Notes: generated from the sequence alone by a model not told the origin. Shown: positions 11,610-23,196, numbered from the stretch's first letter. The stretch is DNA of 64,000 bases from Annulohypoxylon bovei var. microspora (GCA_022836615.1 MU405318.1:1-64000), one strand, 5' to 3'. Numbers and translations: made by a program.

Positions 11610-13434
11610 TATCGATTAGAAAGGGGAATTTTTTTTTGCTAAACAGACTTCAAGACAAGTTGGAGCTACGAAATCTCAAGTCTAAGGCTTGGGCATCGAC
11701 AATATAGATAGTTGGAGACTTCTAAATCGTTACAGGCTTTCACTGGTTCGATTTCGGTGGCCCGATTACAGTGGAAAATGTACCTAGGGGGAAAAAAGAA
11801 AAAGATCATAGCATGTATTTACAAATCAAAGTGATATAAATCGTGGCATTTTTTGAAAGGCGAAATAAGAAAAGAGACTACCTATAAAACCACACCATGG
11901 CTGTGTACCTAGGTATGTAAGTACCTAGGTATCTACCCACCTAAGGTACCTAGGTACCTAAGTTCCTAACTAAGCTAATGCGTATGTAATTAAGCAATAA
12001 AGGGAAATAACCTCACTTAACGACAAGATTTACATAGTTACAATCCATCTCTTCAAACAAATTATTATAACAATTACTAACCCCATAAGATCGGGAAATT
12101 CACAAAGTTTATTCAATGACTACTATTATTTGATTTGACACATTCCTAATATAACCATCAGTCTGATTTATTTCTTACCGATATCTAAATAGGTCGGCAA
12201 GCAATCATAAAGGTTATCGTATGTATACTGCCACAAGAAAGGCTAAAGGTGTCAGAGGTCTTCTCTGCCTTGCCTTGCCACGCCTCGCCCCTTGGGAGGA
12301 TGGCCTTGAGGCTTGGACCAGGGACCCAGCAGGATGGGAGCTCAGCCCTTAGGGGACCATTGGGGTTAGTCCTGGAACAGAGTAGACAAAGGGCATGATG
12401 TGTATGTATACCGCATTCCGTAGGCACAAGGGGTTAGAGCTCCTTGCGCAACAACATAGTTGTTTCTCCATCTGCTAGGTTAGCATCGTGACAAAAGGCT
12501 AACCACCAACTTTTATCAGTGTCTGGGGTCTCACTAGGAGTATGGAACCTGGCAACTAAGAGACTCATAGCCCCTTTGGGATATTGGTTATCTACCTGGA
12601 CATTGGAAATGGGGTGATCTTTAATGAGTCGACTCGGCATCTGGCCCAGCATGCCAGAAACTGGAAATTCTGGAATCTTGAGGGAGCGTACTACCCCCAA
12701 GAACACGATAGTTCCATTCTCTGCGATTGGCAAGCGGCGCGGATGGATGTGATGGTCCTTTCCGTTGTGACATGCTGCATCCACCACGCGGAGAATCTAC
12801 TTGAAAGGGTGATTCTAAGTGCGAAACCCCTCACCGACACTTCCTAGTGACCGCATAAGGATTGTCACGCTGCATACCGGTTTGGCCTTCCTATAATCGT
12901 CTAGGGTTGATTCTGCAATAACTCAGCCTGCAGGATTTCCGGCAAGGACGGGCATATGTATGTAAAGATAGTGATTTCACGATGTTAATACCCGCCCCTT
13001 ATTGGTTATGGTTGAGGTGTGTTGTGCCATCATATGCCAGTTTTGGAGCTCGCAGTCACATCCTGGGTGTACTGATCTCGTGAGCATGAAATAAGACTGG
13101 TTACTGACGATTGCCGGTGTTATCATGCCAGCCACCCTCTACCGAATACTTGGTGGAGGCAAAGGTTCCGAGATAGGAGAGCTTACACTCGATGAGATGC
13201 ATGGAAACCAAAAGAGAGGGGGGGGGCTGAAATTTTTCAGGAGGTGATCACTTTTATTAGGAGCCATTATCGACTATCCATCAAATATATTGGCTGCGTA
13301 AGGTATGGCGTTGGGCGGAATTTTTCCTTGGGTATAAGCCTTGAACAACCTGGGTTCACCAAGGCCATCCCTAAGGCATCTCTCTTCCAGATTTCGAGAA
13401 AAGTCCTCGGGATATAACAGTCTTGCGTGAAAAG
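11610..13434. other. Gene-poor intergenic region with ACCTAGGT repeats
   Basis: About 1.8 kb between the SesA gene and the AAA gene. 11900-11960 is a cluster of overlapping CCTAGGTA palindromes. 12000-12180 is AT-rich. A G-tract (ggggggg) lies at 13219. One antisense open frame without an ATG spans 12434-12793 (entered separately). The remainder holds the presumed promoters. Confidence 0.4.
12434..12793 (-). pseudogene. Unrecognised open frame without start codon (possible gene remnant)
   Basis: About 119 codons open on the minus strand between TAG and the final TAA; the first possible initiator is GTG and the first ATG is about halfway. The translation reads like normal protein (for example RLPIAENGTIVFLGVVRS and DKSWWLAFCHDANLADGE), but I do not recognise a family and found no convincing upstream exon. 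It could be a remnant of an older gene of the accessory island, or chance. Confidence 0.2.
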
Positions 13435-15947
13435 ATGGGGCAACCCATTTCAAAACCAGGGACAGCTTCAGCAGCACCTAATGTGTTAAACGATCGAACA
13501 CCGGCACCAGTCCAACGTGCCGTTCCTAAATTGTCCGTTCAAGCTACTATAGACGACTCCCAAGCATACTCAGCCTCCCAAAACCAAACCTTGGAAGACA
13601 GGCGAGCCTCCCTCCCCTCGCTAAAGCAGAGGCGAGATTCAAACAAAGCACCTTCAAGTAATGGCTATTGTACAAGCGCTACGGTGGACTTGGGGGTATC
13701 CCCATCGAGCTATAAACATGATTGGCATAGTGTACCCGTCAGTGTCCAATCTTCTTACATAATATTATCATTCCGATGTCTAACTTAAACTAGGTGGCTT
13801 CCCATTACCCACAGCTTATGAACCCCCCAGAGGACGAGTTCGAAGAATGCCACATCAATGGCGGACATGCTTTCCGGAGACATCTTACGAAGCCTGGCTT
13901 GGAGATTATCTGTCCCCACCTGAACAAGTTCCTCTGGGCTGTCACTGATCCATCAACGAAACGTCGGGGGGATGGTCTTTTGCCAAGATTTAGCGTTTAT
14001 GAACCATATAGACCGATCTTTCACAACAGAGAGAAGATCTCACAGTCCAAAGCTGAAGATACTGATGACCATATCAAAGAGCACGTACAGGCCCTGCTCC
14101 GCTTGATCAAGAAAAAGAAGCCCCTTACCTGGGAAAAGCTCGACGAGATAGAGGCAAAAAAATGCTACAATATAGCTTTCAAAGATCTCTGGCTCCTCTT
14201 CCCACCGGGAAAGACCGTTTTCAGCAGGGACGACGGCGCATGGAGGGCATACAAGGTCGGCAGGGTCGATATATATCCTGAGTCTGATTCGGAAAATATA
14301 TCAATTCACTGCTGGTTTCTTGATTTCGACAATAATGGACAGTGGCTAGTGCCACATGAAAAGGTGTTTCACGTGCCTTCATACTCTTCAGAGCAACCGA
14401 TCATAAACCTCAATGTCATACCTGACTGGTATTTTGGCAACCTCGAGGATATGTTAATTGAGCGAGGCAAGAACTATTTGAGTTACGGGAGTAATGTATT
14501 CTACAGAGCATATGCTGGGGATGCCTGGCCAAGGACATCCCAACAGGTAATTACACTAACAAATACTATATCTTCCTTGCACTGTACTGACAGTATTCCT
14601 AGGATCCAGACAATGTCATAATAGATTACGTAACATCCTGTAAGTATCGACAAGACACCGGCCTAAATGAACCGTATTGCACTGGGGTTGTGTGTTGTAT
14701 TTGCCAGGGGAATGCTGTCCAGCTGGGATCTTACCCTGCCAATGCTCCGCATGACAGCGATATATGCAAGACACAGCAGATAGGGAGCCACACCAACAAC
14801 GAGAAATACTTGATGTTCTGTCCACCTCGACTTTGGGCATTCTCTCTCCGACATAAATCTTGGAAGATGATTCCACCACAAGAGTTAGAGGAGGTGAAAC
14901 ATCGGGATGAGTCTTTCAAGAGGCTACAGATGGACGAATATAAAAAGAAAGATCTTGAACATCTGCTACGTGGCTATCTTGAAAACAGACAAACGAGTGC
15001 CAATCTCGATCTCATCAAAGGAAAGGGACAAGGCCTCAACGTTCTCTTGCATGGCAATCCCGGAACTGGGAAAACATTAACTGTCGGTATGTTTTATTTG
15101 CTTGTCACTATCCTGATAGCATATGCCCGTGATGCTCTATTATCCCGAATTTACTAATCTAATTGCCTACTTCACACAGAGTCTCTTTGTGAAAAGCTTT
15201 GCATCCCGCTTTACATGTTGACTTGCGGTGAGTTGGGAAATGGTACTGATGATTTCAAGAACCGCCTCGAAAGGGCATTTCTCCGGGCTGTAAACTGGGG
15301 GGCTATTTTATTGCTAGAAGAAGCCGATATTTTCGTTCGACAGCGTGAGCATGACATTCAGCGGTGCGCAATCGTGTCCAGCTTTCTCAATAGGCTAGAT
15401 TACTCACGTGCTATGGTCTTCATGGCTACCAACCGAGTCAAGATATTCGACCCTGCACTTAAGTCTCGGGTACACATAATGCTAACGTTCCCTGATTTCG
15501 ATTTCAAGACCCAGCAGGAGATTTGGAATGATGCGATCCATCGTCTTCCGGATGTCAGCCCGAACGACAAAGAGAATCTTCAGTACTGGGTGAGATCAGA
15601 GTTGGAGAGTCTAGACGAAAAAAGACACGTGAGGATGAATGGTAGGCAGATTAGGAACTGTATCAATGCTGCCTCGGCGTTGGCCCATGGGAATCCAGAC
15701 GACCGTAAGTTGGCTCCCAGCCCTGCTCATGTTTTTCCAGGCCCCACCATGCCCCTACAACACATCAGATGATGAACTAACGTGAAACTTCTAACTAGGA
15801 AGTCTCAAAAGCCTCCATGTTAAGAAGATCCTTAGGCTAGGAGAAGAATTTATGGAGTACGTACGCCAAGGGGATACTCCTGATATCGAAGCAATCATGG
15901 AAGACAGGAGCAGGCAGGATCAGTTGGCACGTCAAATAACTCCCTAG
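13435..15947 (+). CDS. DUF7025-type AAA ATPase, N-myristoylation signal, altered Walker B
   Basis: Five exons: 13435-13731, 13794-14546, 14603-15086, 15180-15704 and 15799-15947, giving 735 aa with all joins in frame. The first ATG gives MGQPISKPG, which fits MGxxxS N-myristoylation. Residues 1-99 are a Ser/Pro/Gln-rich low-complexity tail. Residues 110-460 match the fungal DUF7025 region (LLRLI..., DLWLLFPPGKTVF, FCPPRLWAFSL). The AAA module has Walker A GNPGTGKT (501-508), Walker B LLLEEADIF (555-563), sensor MATNRV and the DPALKSRVH arginine-finger region. Walker B has E558-E559 where D-E is usual, which may slow hydrolysis. Homologues are abundant and uncharacterised in filamentous fungi. 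Residues near 41-50 contain TIDDSQA, faintly like the IEDS motif of the two genes to the left. Convergent with the next gene, 170 bp away. Confidence 0.88.
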
Positions 15948-16117
15948 GTGACAGTAACGGCGTCATCATCAGCAATTTCCTTGGACATCAGCATTCATTC
16001 ACAGGTTTCGTATCCACTAGGTTTGGCTGTTAAAATTGTATTTCTCAGGGGATACAAGGCACAGTTTACGTGCAGCCCTTATGAAACTCGGGCACTTGAA
16101 TGCTTGAGGATTTTATT

Positions 16118-17138
16118 TCAAGAAGGTGGATCGTGTAATTCGATCGTTCTTAAAGATTTGATAGCTTTGAAGTAGCCCGCTACTTTAAGATGCCCACTAA
16201 TAACCATCACTTTCACTATAACACCGTCGTTCTGAAGGGTTTCGCAAAATTCCCCCAAGGAGTTAACAAATTCGCCGAACGTTTCACCACATTCTGCAAA
16301 AATGTAGTCGATCCGATCGAGGATGATAAGAAGTTTCTTTATCCTACTCCGCTTCACGCAGTAGATGAATAGGTCCCAAAGCTGCTTAATCCCGATTTTC
16401 CTAACCTGCATCGTAAACTCGGGTAGTGGTATGTCATTGAAGTTGTCTCGGTACGTGTCGATGAGTTGGGCAACAAGGTCTTCTATCAAGAACTCTTGCC
16501 GCGCCACTTTCTTTTCGTCGAAGTTCAGACCACACAGGTGAGCTGTATAGGGCACCATTTCACTTCTCGGTTTCACATCTATAATTTCTAGCAGGAGATT
16601 CGTCGTCCATGTACCGTTGCCCTGGCGCCCCACCACTAGCAAGACCTGGTGGTCTGTCGCCCCTATCCATTGTTTAAGGATGCCAAAACTCTCGTCGCTT
16701 AGTTGATTCAAGACTGACGGCCGATCCTTGTGTTGTTCGGCATATGTTTTAATTTCACCTTTGAACCAATTGAGGCCTCGCAAGCATACACTGCGGCGCT
16801 GACAATAGGGTGGATTTTCCTCGGTCTTCTTTATCCCCTCAGCCTGCATGAGGCTTGAGAAGTATTCTCTAACTGGTTCCAAGTCAGCGGGAATTAAGCT
16901 ATTCCAAGCGTAGCCACTTACTCGGTCTATCCGACTTTTCCGACATTGGGAGGATTTCTTGTTCATGCTTTTGTGATAAAAACGTTTGTGTGAATGCGAA
17001 TATTTCTGCTTGTCGCCCGCAACCCCCCGGTCCGATTATTAAACAGTTGTTGATTACCACGTTGCTCAGTGTCGCATTGTGTGTAGCTGTATTTTGACTA
17101 ATGTCGCTGTTCAACGTGGCCGAATCTGTTGAATCCAT
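16118..17138 (-). CDS. P-loop (NACHT/STAND-like) protein with lost Walker A lysine
   Basis: Two exons: 16922-17138 and 16118-16872, joined across a 49-nt intron (GTAAGT, CTGAC branch, CAG), giving 323 aa. Residues 1-45 are Asn/Ser/Thr-rich with NVVINNCLIIG, reminiscent of the polar N termini of fungal NLRs. Residues 98-165 match the linker and P-loop region of fungal NACHT-like NTPases. The loop reads GRQGNGTWTT (154-163), so the lysine of GxxGxGK[ST] is absent. A Walker-B-like strand KLLIILDRID (D258) remains. There are no C-terminal repeats. It may be a pseudo-NTPase, a sensor fragment or a decaying NLR. The start at MDSTDS is the first ATG in frame. It ends 170 bp from the AAA gene, tail to tail. 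Confidence 0.65.
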
Positions 17139-18880
17139 TCTTTCTAGACATGAGGAAGTACTTGATGCGGTGGGTTTCGACAGGACCAATATAATACTGC
17201 CAAGTAAGTAATCAAGCAGGCGTGCAACCTGCAAAAATCCCAATCAATCTCCGGTGTTCCCCATTATGAGTTGGAGGGTGAGGATATACAGCAGGGCGCG
17301 TGATGCATTGGATTGCGACAATGTTAGAGCCTTGGGACGGACAACAAGTGTTTACATTTACGCTAAGGCTGTGGTGATCTCACGTCCTCTCGATCTCATC
17401 GGATCTCTTTAGCGATCGCCGAAACCCCGATGCAGCTGAGTCATTTATAAGCACGCAGCAGGTGTCTCACAGCCCTTGAAATCGGTGTGATATTATTCCG
17501 ATCCGCGAAGTAGGTACACCCCTTTGCCACTACAGAATATCAATACATTCGATACGTTACACTAATTGCACGACCTGAAATAAATTAAACACCTGGCAGG
17601 CTTTGCATCAGTCAATAATGTACTAGGGAAGTGCCAGTATAATCCTACTGAGGTATTGCGAAATTACATTACCTAGTACATACCTTAGGTAGGTAAATAA
17701 AAAAGAATTTCTGCCTAAGTACCTAGACAATGTCGTGCTGCTTTAGTCATGATTGATATTAATTGCATATCAATTTTTATTCTTGTAAAATGGTATACAA
17801 GGATGCTTCTATTGAAAGAACCAATCACAGCGTAAAGCTTAGCTAAAACGGGAAATACCCCGTGCAGTCCGTGGCGTAAGCTCGAGCCCATCCGCGCAAA
17901 TACCGGCACGGTGCCGAGATTCTCGGGTGGGGATCGGACAAGCAAGGATTTACAAAGACCGCACGTCTCACAAAAAGCCAAGTTTTAATCTTTCGTACCT
18001 TTCCAGTCTTCTGTCTTCTAGATTTATGATACTGCTAATTTTCCTTGATTCGCACATAGAACAATGCGAACCAACTGCAATGGAATCATGACCCCTTAAT
18101 TGGCAATTGTTTACAAACAGGGTTTAATACCTGCTTAAGAAGAATAGTTCTCACCTAACTTAGAAATACCTACTCTCTATAACTTAGAATCAACTTTTAT
18201 ATTAGTTGGTGGTAACCTTTGCTGTAAATCGGTAATAAACCATGTTTGTAGGCAATCACCAGTTACCTAAGGGGATATTGAATCCGAAGCGGCCAAGAGA
18301 ACTACACAAGTAGTTCCAAAGGTATTTGTCAAGTCTATAAAACACTCATCATCAATTCGAATACCATAGATATCACGCATAAAGAGTGGTATTCTCGATA
18401 CACATTAAATGTTTTAACTCCAAGAAGTGGAAGGCTGTATTTGGTTAATATCAAAGTTGCAAAACTATTTGATTGCGCATATCATGCCTCGTACGTATGT
18501 TAATCTAATAGTGTTCTCACCTCTGCGGATCAGTGTATGATACATAGATGGGGAGTGCCCTTTGGCAATATGTGTAGTAGGAAACGATCGGGCACATTCA
18601 TTTCTCAAACTACTTCGCGATTTTATATTTGTCCTCCTTTCATGACGGAACCGGTTAGCATCGCCTCGGGTTTAACAAAGACCTTTATTTAATGGTCGAG
18701 TATATTTAAAAGTCTTCACACCATTAAAGAGGCTTTGTAATAAATGCGAAATTATTTTAATGATATTTATGATTCGTTTTTTATATATATTTTTAATCTC
18801 GTATAATTTTCTAGTTAATTTCTTTTAATAAATCAAAGTTCATGTTTGTATACATAGTTTTATATATAAGTAGTTAGTTA
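17139..18880. other. Intergenic, no gene supported
   Basis: About 1.7 kb, AT-leaning. It holds the promoter of the P-loop gene and scattered CCTTAGGTAGGTA motifs near 17680. From 18700 to 18880 it becomes strongly AT-rich next to the hAT element. Open frames start at non-ATG codons and look spurious. Confidence 0.4.
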
Positions 18881-19648
18881 TATGTAAAGAGTGATGCTAG
18901 ATCTAGATTGGTTTTTTTGCTTGTGTACAGATTGGTTTTTCTTATCAGCTGGCAATATTCCGCCACCTATTTTAGTAATATGTATGTCTCAGCTAGTTTG
19001 ATTTGCCTATTACTTTTTTATATATATATTTAATTATCTTTTTACAACGGTAATATAATCTCTCTTCCCTTATTCCTTATATTTAATCTTAAGATATCTA
19101 ATATAAATACCATTAGCTTAAGCACTGCGAGCGCCGCCGCTGCAGCGTCACCCCCAGTAAAAGATTATATCGTGGTGAGGTATCAGGGGCTGGCTTGTAG
19201 TTTATGGTTATGTTATAAAATAAAAGGTTAGAGTATAAGAGGCTTGCTAATAGGTAGATATATGAGATTATTAATGCCTAATCCTTTTCTAAACTCCTAG
19301 GGCCTTTGGCCTCTTTATATATACAGCTAGTAGCTCGTTAGTAGGGCGCTGCTAGGCAGCTTCGTACGCTAGGCCCTAACACGAGGGCTGCCGGACCATA
19401 TATCGTGCTTCGTTTACCGTAAAGGCGACAACGACGTTTTGTTATGTTAGAAGATTGTAGATAATGGGTTAGATCTTAGTAATTTACAGCTTTTTTTTTT
19501 TTAATAAAACGTGGGGTGGTGGGCAAGTCAAACAGGCTAAGACATATATGCTGCTAAAATAGGTGGCGGAGTGTTGCTAGCTGATAAGAAAAACCAATCT
19601 GTACGCAAGCAAAAAAACCAATCTGGATCTAGCATCACTCTATGTAAA
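18881..19648. mobile_element. hAT-type MITE, copy 1, with 8-bp target-site duplication
   Basis: A 752-bp element (18889-19640) is flanked by perfect 8-bp direct repeats TATGTAAA (18881-18888 and 19641-19648). Its terminal inverted repeats start GAGTGATGCTAGAT and stay alignable for about 118 bp (18889-19006 against 19523-19640). They include a subterminal doublet of AGATTGGTTTTT. Most differences between the arms are transitions, as RIP or deamination would leave. There is no transposase frame inside. An 8-bp duplication is the hallmark of the hAT superfamily, so this is a non-autonomous hAT derivative. Copy 2 of the same family lies at 55241-56138. Confidence 0.9.
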
Positions 19649-20139
19649 TATAATGTGTTTTTATTTCATTTGGTTATTATTTCCTTTAACTAGAAAAAAA
19701 TCCGGTTTACCACCGCACCTACCTTTTTAATAGCGGCTCCTTTCTCTGCTCCTTCTTATTCTATTATCATCATATATTATATCGTCGTTCCTGCTTCATT
19801 ATTATAACTTACCTAAGTACTTTCCTATTATTTTACTTCGCCGTTACCTTAATTTCTTCCAATTCTTCTCTCGGCAACTAGGTATATCTTTCATCGGCAA
19901 CTACATATTTCATTAAGAACTATTCTAGCCATTAATAATAACCTTCTATCGGCAACTATTTTTCCATTGCCGATAGTTTTTTTCTCCCTACCAACCATTT
20001 CTTCCACAACAATCACTCTTTACTCGGCGATAATTCTTCTATCGGCAACAATTTATTATTTTAACTACTTCCTAAGGCATAAAATCTACGTCGTATCGAT
20101 ATTATCTAATACCTGACAGCACATCAATGTAGTGCCAAC
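19649..20139 (+). promoter_or_regulatory. Upstream region of the zinc-finger orphan with repeated TCGGCAACTA
   Basis: Direct copies of TCGGCAACTA lie at 19871, 19894 and 19949, with a variant TCGGCAACAA at 20042. One inverted copy pairs with the 19949 copy: CTATCGGCAA (19946-19955) and TTGCCGATAG (19967-19976) form a perfect 10-bp stem with an 11-nt loop, followed by seven T. The core TCGGCAA recurs inside the downstream coding exon. This could be a regulatory array, an RNA hairpin or eroded coding repeats. Confidence 0.5.
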
Positions 20140-21016
20140 ATGCCTCGCAGAATTGTTCGTCGCCGAACCCGACGCTCATTAGGTCGCCGTTTCATTGCCC
20201 AACACATTCGCCGACAGGTTCGCCATGAATTCAAGTACCAAATGCATCAAATTATCCCCGATTTCATTGATTATTTTGACAATCTCGACGCTGATGATTC
20301 CGCCGTTGCCAATGGTCTTGCCGTTAGTAATGTCAATGTTAACTCCATCGCCAATAACGTTATCGGCAACAGCCCCGTCGCTGTTAACAACAACGCCGTT
20401 ATTGCTAGCACTTCTAGCTCTAACAACCCTATCCTCGGCAATACTATTGTGAATAACGGAAATGGCCGTGGCAGGAGACCTAGAACGAGTCCAGTAAGTT
20501 ATTAATTATTTTATTTATTATTTTATTATATAATATACCGCAATATGCGGTGATGTATTAAAACAGTGTAATGTATTAATCGATGTTAAACTCGAGGTAA
20601 TGAAGAGTATTATATTTTTATTAACTACTCAAAAGCTAACTTACATTCTCTTATAGGATCGTAATGGGCAGACTATCAATCATCACCGTGCCGATGGTGT
20701 GATATTAAATGGGAAGTTCCGTTGTATGCTAGGTGACTGCGCCAATCGTCAAACTGTTGTTAAGAACGAATATAACAACATTAACTCGCATTACGCCAAA
20801 CATGATCCCAATTCTGCCTATTGCAAGAAACAGGCGTCAGCCCCCCGCTTTTGTGGTATCTGTCTCGGAGAGGGTAGAGATAGTCTGACTCATTCGAACT
20901 TCCATGAGCTGAATGCTCATATTCGTTCCGCGCATGAGTTCTCAGGAACGACAACAGCAATTTGGGCGCAATATGAAACAACACAAGATGGAGATGTGAT
21001 TAACATCCCGGAGTGA
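20140..21016 (+). CDS. Orphan Arg/Asn-rich protein with two C2H2-like zinc fingers
   Basis: Two exons: 20140-20493 and 20657-21016 (GTAAGT..TATAG), giving 237 aa. Residues 1-32 are arginine-rich (RRIVRRRTRRSLGRR), suggesting nucleic-acid binding or nuclear entry. Residues 58-112 are Asn/Val/Ser-rich with alternating N-x-V/I patterns (NVNVNSIANNVIGNS). The second exon has two finger-like sets: C141-C146-H163-H167 and C184-C187-H206-H211. I do not recognise a family. It lies 0.5 kb from a hAT MITE, its upstream region shares the TCGGCAA word with its coding sequence, and it sits at the edge of the accessory island. It may be a lineage-specific gene or a transposon-derived DNA-binding protein. 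Confidence 0.6.
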
Positions 21017-21596
21017 GATGGTTAGAAGGGGGAAGAGAGGTAGGGGGTAAGGGGGTAAGGAGATAAAGGGGCAGGGGGATAGGGAATAAGTCGCACTGAA
21101 TTTCGAGAAAATATTGCTTGTTTAAAAGTAACTCCAAAGTTACTTACAATATTTACCTAAATATTAGCTAGAACGACGGTACTAGAAGGATGGTACTATG
21201 GAGACGATATCGTCTAACAGCAATCGATGAATTTCACTAGCAATGCTAATATCATGTCCCATTGGATGTGAAACGTAGATGACTAACATCGTCATCAATA
21301 GGTAGTTTTGAATTTTTAGGTGAGGGATTATCAAGGTGATACCAAAATCTTGGGTGAGATCCAAAGAGTAGATCAACATGATGTCATTCCGGTAACCTCG
21401 ACGATAGGTAGGCCAGGCGATAAATACCGAGGTAGGTATGTTGTATTTTGCCGTTGCAGTAACACGGCAACCATATTCAACCCCGCCGCGAACCCGACCT
21501 CACACTACTACTTTCACCCTATCTAACTTCCAAGTTTCTAGCTCACTATAGCTCACTACAGTTCACTATAGCTCAAGTCGGAAGATCAGCGCGAAC
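21017..21596 (+). promoter_or_regulatory. Promoter region of the OYE gene
   Basis: Starts with a purine-rich G/A tract after the zinc-finger gene (about 21016-21090). Just before the OYE start, at 21539-21575, lies a short tandem repeat of an AGCTCACTATA-like unit (about four copies with variation). No gene seen. Confidence 0.4.
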
Positions 21597-23196
21597 ATGG
21601 CTACTAATGAGAAGATAGCACACCCTCACCACCCTATCCCATATCCAAAGGGAACATCCAATCCCGGACAGCCCAAGAGTATTCCCAACAAGCCAGCCGA
21701 CGGCGTCCCGTTCTTCACCCCGGCCCAAGAACCGCCGGCCGGGACAGCGCTAGACCCGCAGCCGGACGGAAGCCCAATCCCAAAGCTCTTCACTCCCCTG
21801 AAGATCCGCGGCATCACCTTTCAGAACCGTATTGTCGTCTCCCCTCTATGCCAGTACTCAGCAGAGAACGGGCTCCACACCCTCTGGCACACAACCCACC
21901 TGGGCGGCATCGTCCAACGCGGGGTAAGTTTTCTCCTTCTCCCCCCCGCCCTCGCTAGACCTTGCCTTTGCGTTGCGCCACCTGCGTAACCCGACCGCTC
22001 GGCTCCCCCATGATCCCCGCGCAGCCCGCCACTTACGCGTACATTGGAACCCCCACCCACAGCCCGGCCTCACATTCGTCGAAGCCACGGCCGTGCAGCC
22101 GCGGGGCCGCATCACGCCGGAGGACTCGGGGCTGTGGAGCGACGCCCAGATCGAGCCGCTGCGGCAGCACGTGCGGTTCGCGCACTCGCAGGGCCAGCAT
22201 ATCGGCATCCAGCTCGCGCACGCGGGCCGCAAGGCGTCGACTGTGGCGCCGTGGCTTAGCCGCGGCGCCGTCGCGACTCAGGACGTTGGCGGCTGGCCCG
22301 ACGACGTCGTGGCCCCGAGCGCGGTCCCGTTCGATCTTAATCATGCGGTGCCCCGCGCCCTGACGAGCGACGACATCGCGCGGCTGAAGACCGATTGGAA
22401 GGCGGCGGCGCGCAGGGCCGTGGACGCCGGCTTCGACGTCGTGGAGCTGCACGCCGCGCACGGGTACCTGCTGCACAACTTCCTGTCGCCGGCGACTAAC
22501 CGCCGCGACGACGAGTACGGCGGCAGCTTCGAGAACCGCGCCAGGCTGGTGCTGGAGCTCGTCGACGAGCTGAGGGGCGTTATGCCGGAGACCATGCCCC
22601 TTTTCGTGCGGATTAGCGCGACGGATTGGCTGGAGAGCGTTGAGGGGTATGAGGGCGAGAGCTGGACGTTGGGGGATTCGGTGCGCTTGGCGGGATTGCT
22701 GGCCGAGAGGGGCGTTGATGTGCTTGATGTGTCGAGCGGCGGGAATCATCCCCTGCAGAAGATTAAGCCGGGGCTGGGGTACCAGGCGCCTTTTGCTAAG
22801 GCCATCAAGAAAGCGGTAGGTGATAAGCTCCTTGTCGCTACTGTTGGGAGTATCACGAGCGGAAAGCTTGCCGAAGAATTGCTCCAAGGGGGTACTGGAA
22901 ACGACGACCCAGCCCTCGACCTCGTAGCTGTTGGTCGTTTGTTTCAAAAGAACCCAGGATTAGTCTGGGCTTGGGCCGAAGAGGTATGTAATAAGCATTG
23001 TTATCAAACTACATTCGCTAACATTTTCTAGCTCCACACGGCGATATACGTTGCAAGCCAAATCGGATGGGGCTTTGGGGGAAGAGGCACAAAACAACAA
23101 GGGGGCCGGCCTAAAAGGGCAGAAGAGGAACAGGAAACGAAGACCGCGGATGTGACTAAGAAAGAGCACAACGACAACGGTCCAATACCAGCATGA
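21597..23196 (+). CDS. Old yellow enzyme-type NADH:flavin oxidoreductase (YqjM-like)
   Basis: Three exons: 21597-21923, 22063-22983 and 23032-23196, giving 470 aa. The N terminus of about 60 residues is Pro-rich. The FMN TIM barrel begins LFTPLKIRGITFQNRIVVSPLCQYSA. The thermophilic-like OYE signature follows: GIQLAHAGRKAS, then HAAHGYLLHNFLSP with catalytic His/Tyr, then NRRDDEYGGS and FENRARL, and VGRLFQKNP near the phosphate-binding end. It should reduce activated C=C bonds with NAD(P)H. The C terminus carries an unusual basic/acidic tail (KKEHNDNGPIPA) beyond the barrel. Exon 2 is very GC-rich at third positions, unlike neighbours, which suggests biased gene conversion or different origin. 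Intron 1 is 139 nt. The physiological substrate is unknown. Confidence 0.92.

Noticed and set aside
12185..12427. 80-codon minus-strand frame
   Set aside because: No domain, no gene context, repeats of GCCTTGCC-type sequence explain the open frame.
14640..14707. Possible extra intron (GTAAGT..CCAG) in the AAA gene
   Set aside because: Its removal shifts frame and meets a stop within 15 codons; reading through keeps the frame and the family pattern.
22033..22947. 304-codon minus-strand open frame
   Set aside because: Antisense to the old-yellow-enzyme exon 2; no family resemblance, composition typical of a shadow frame.
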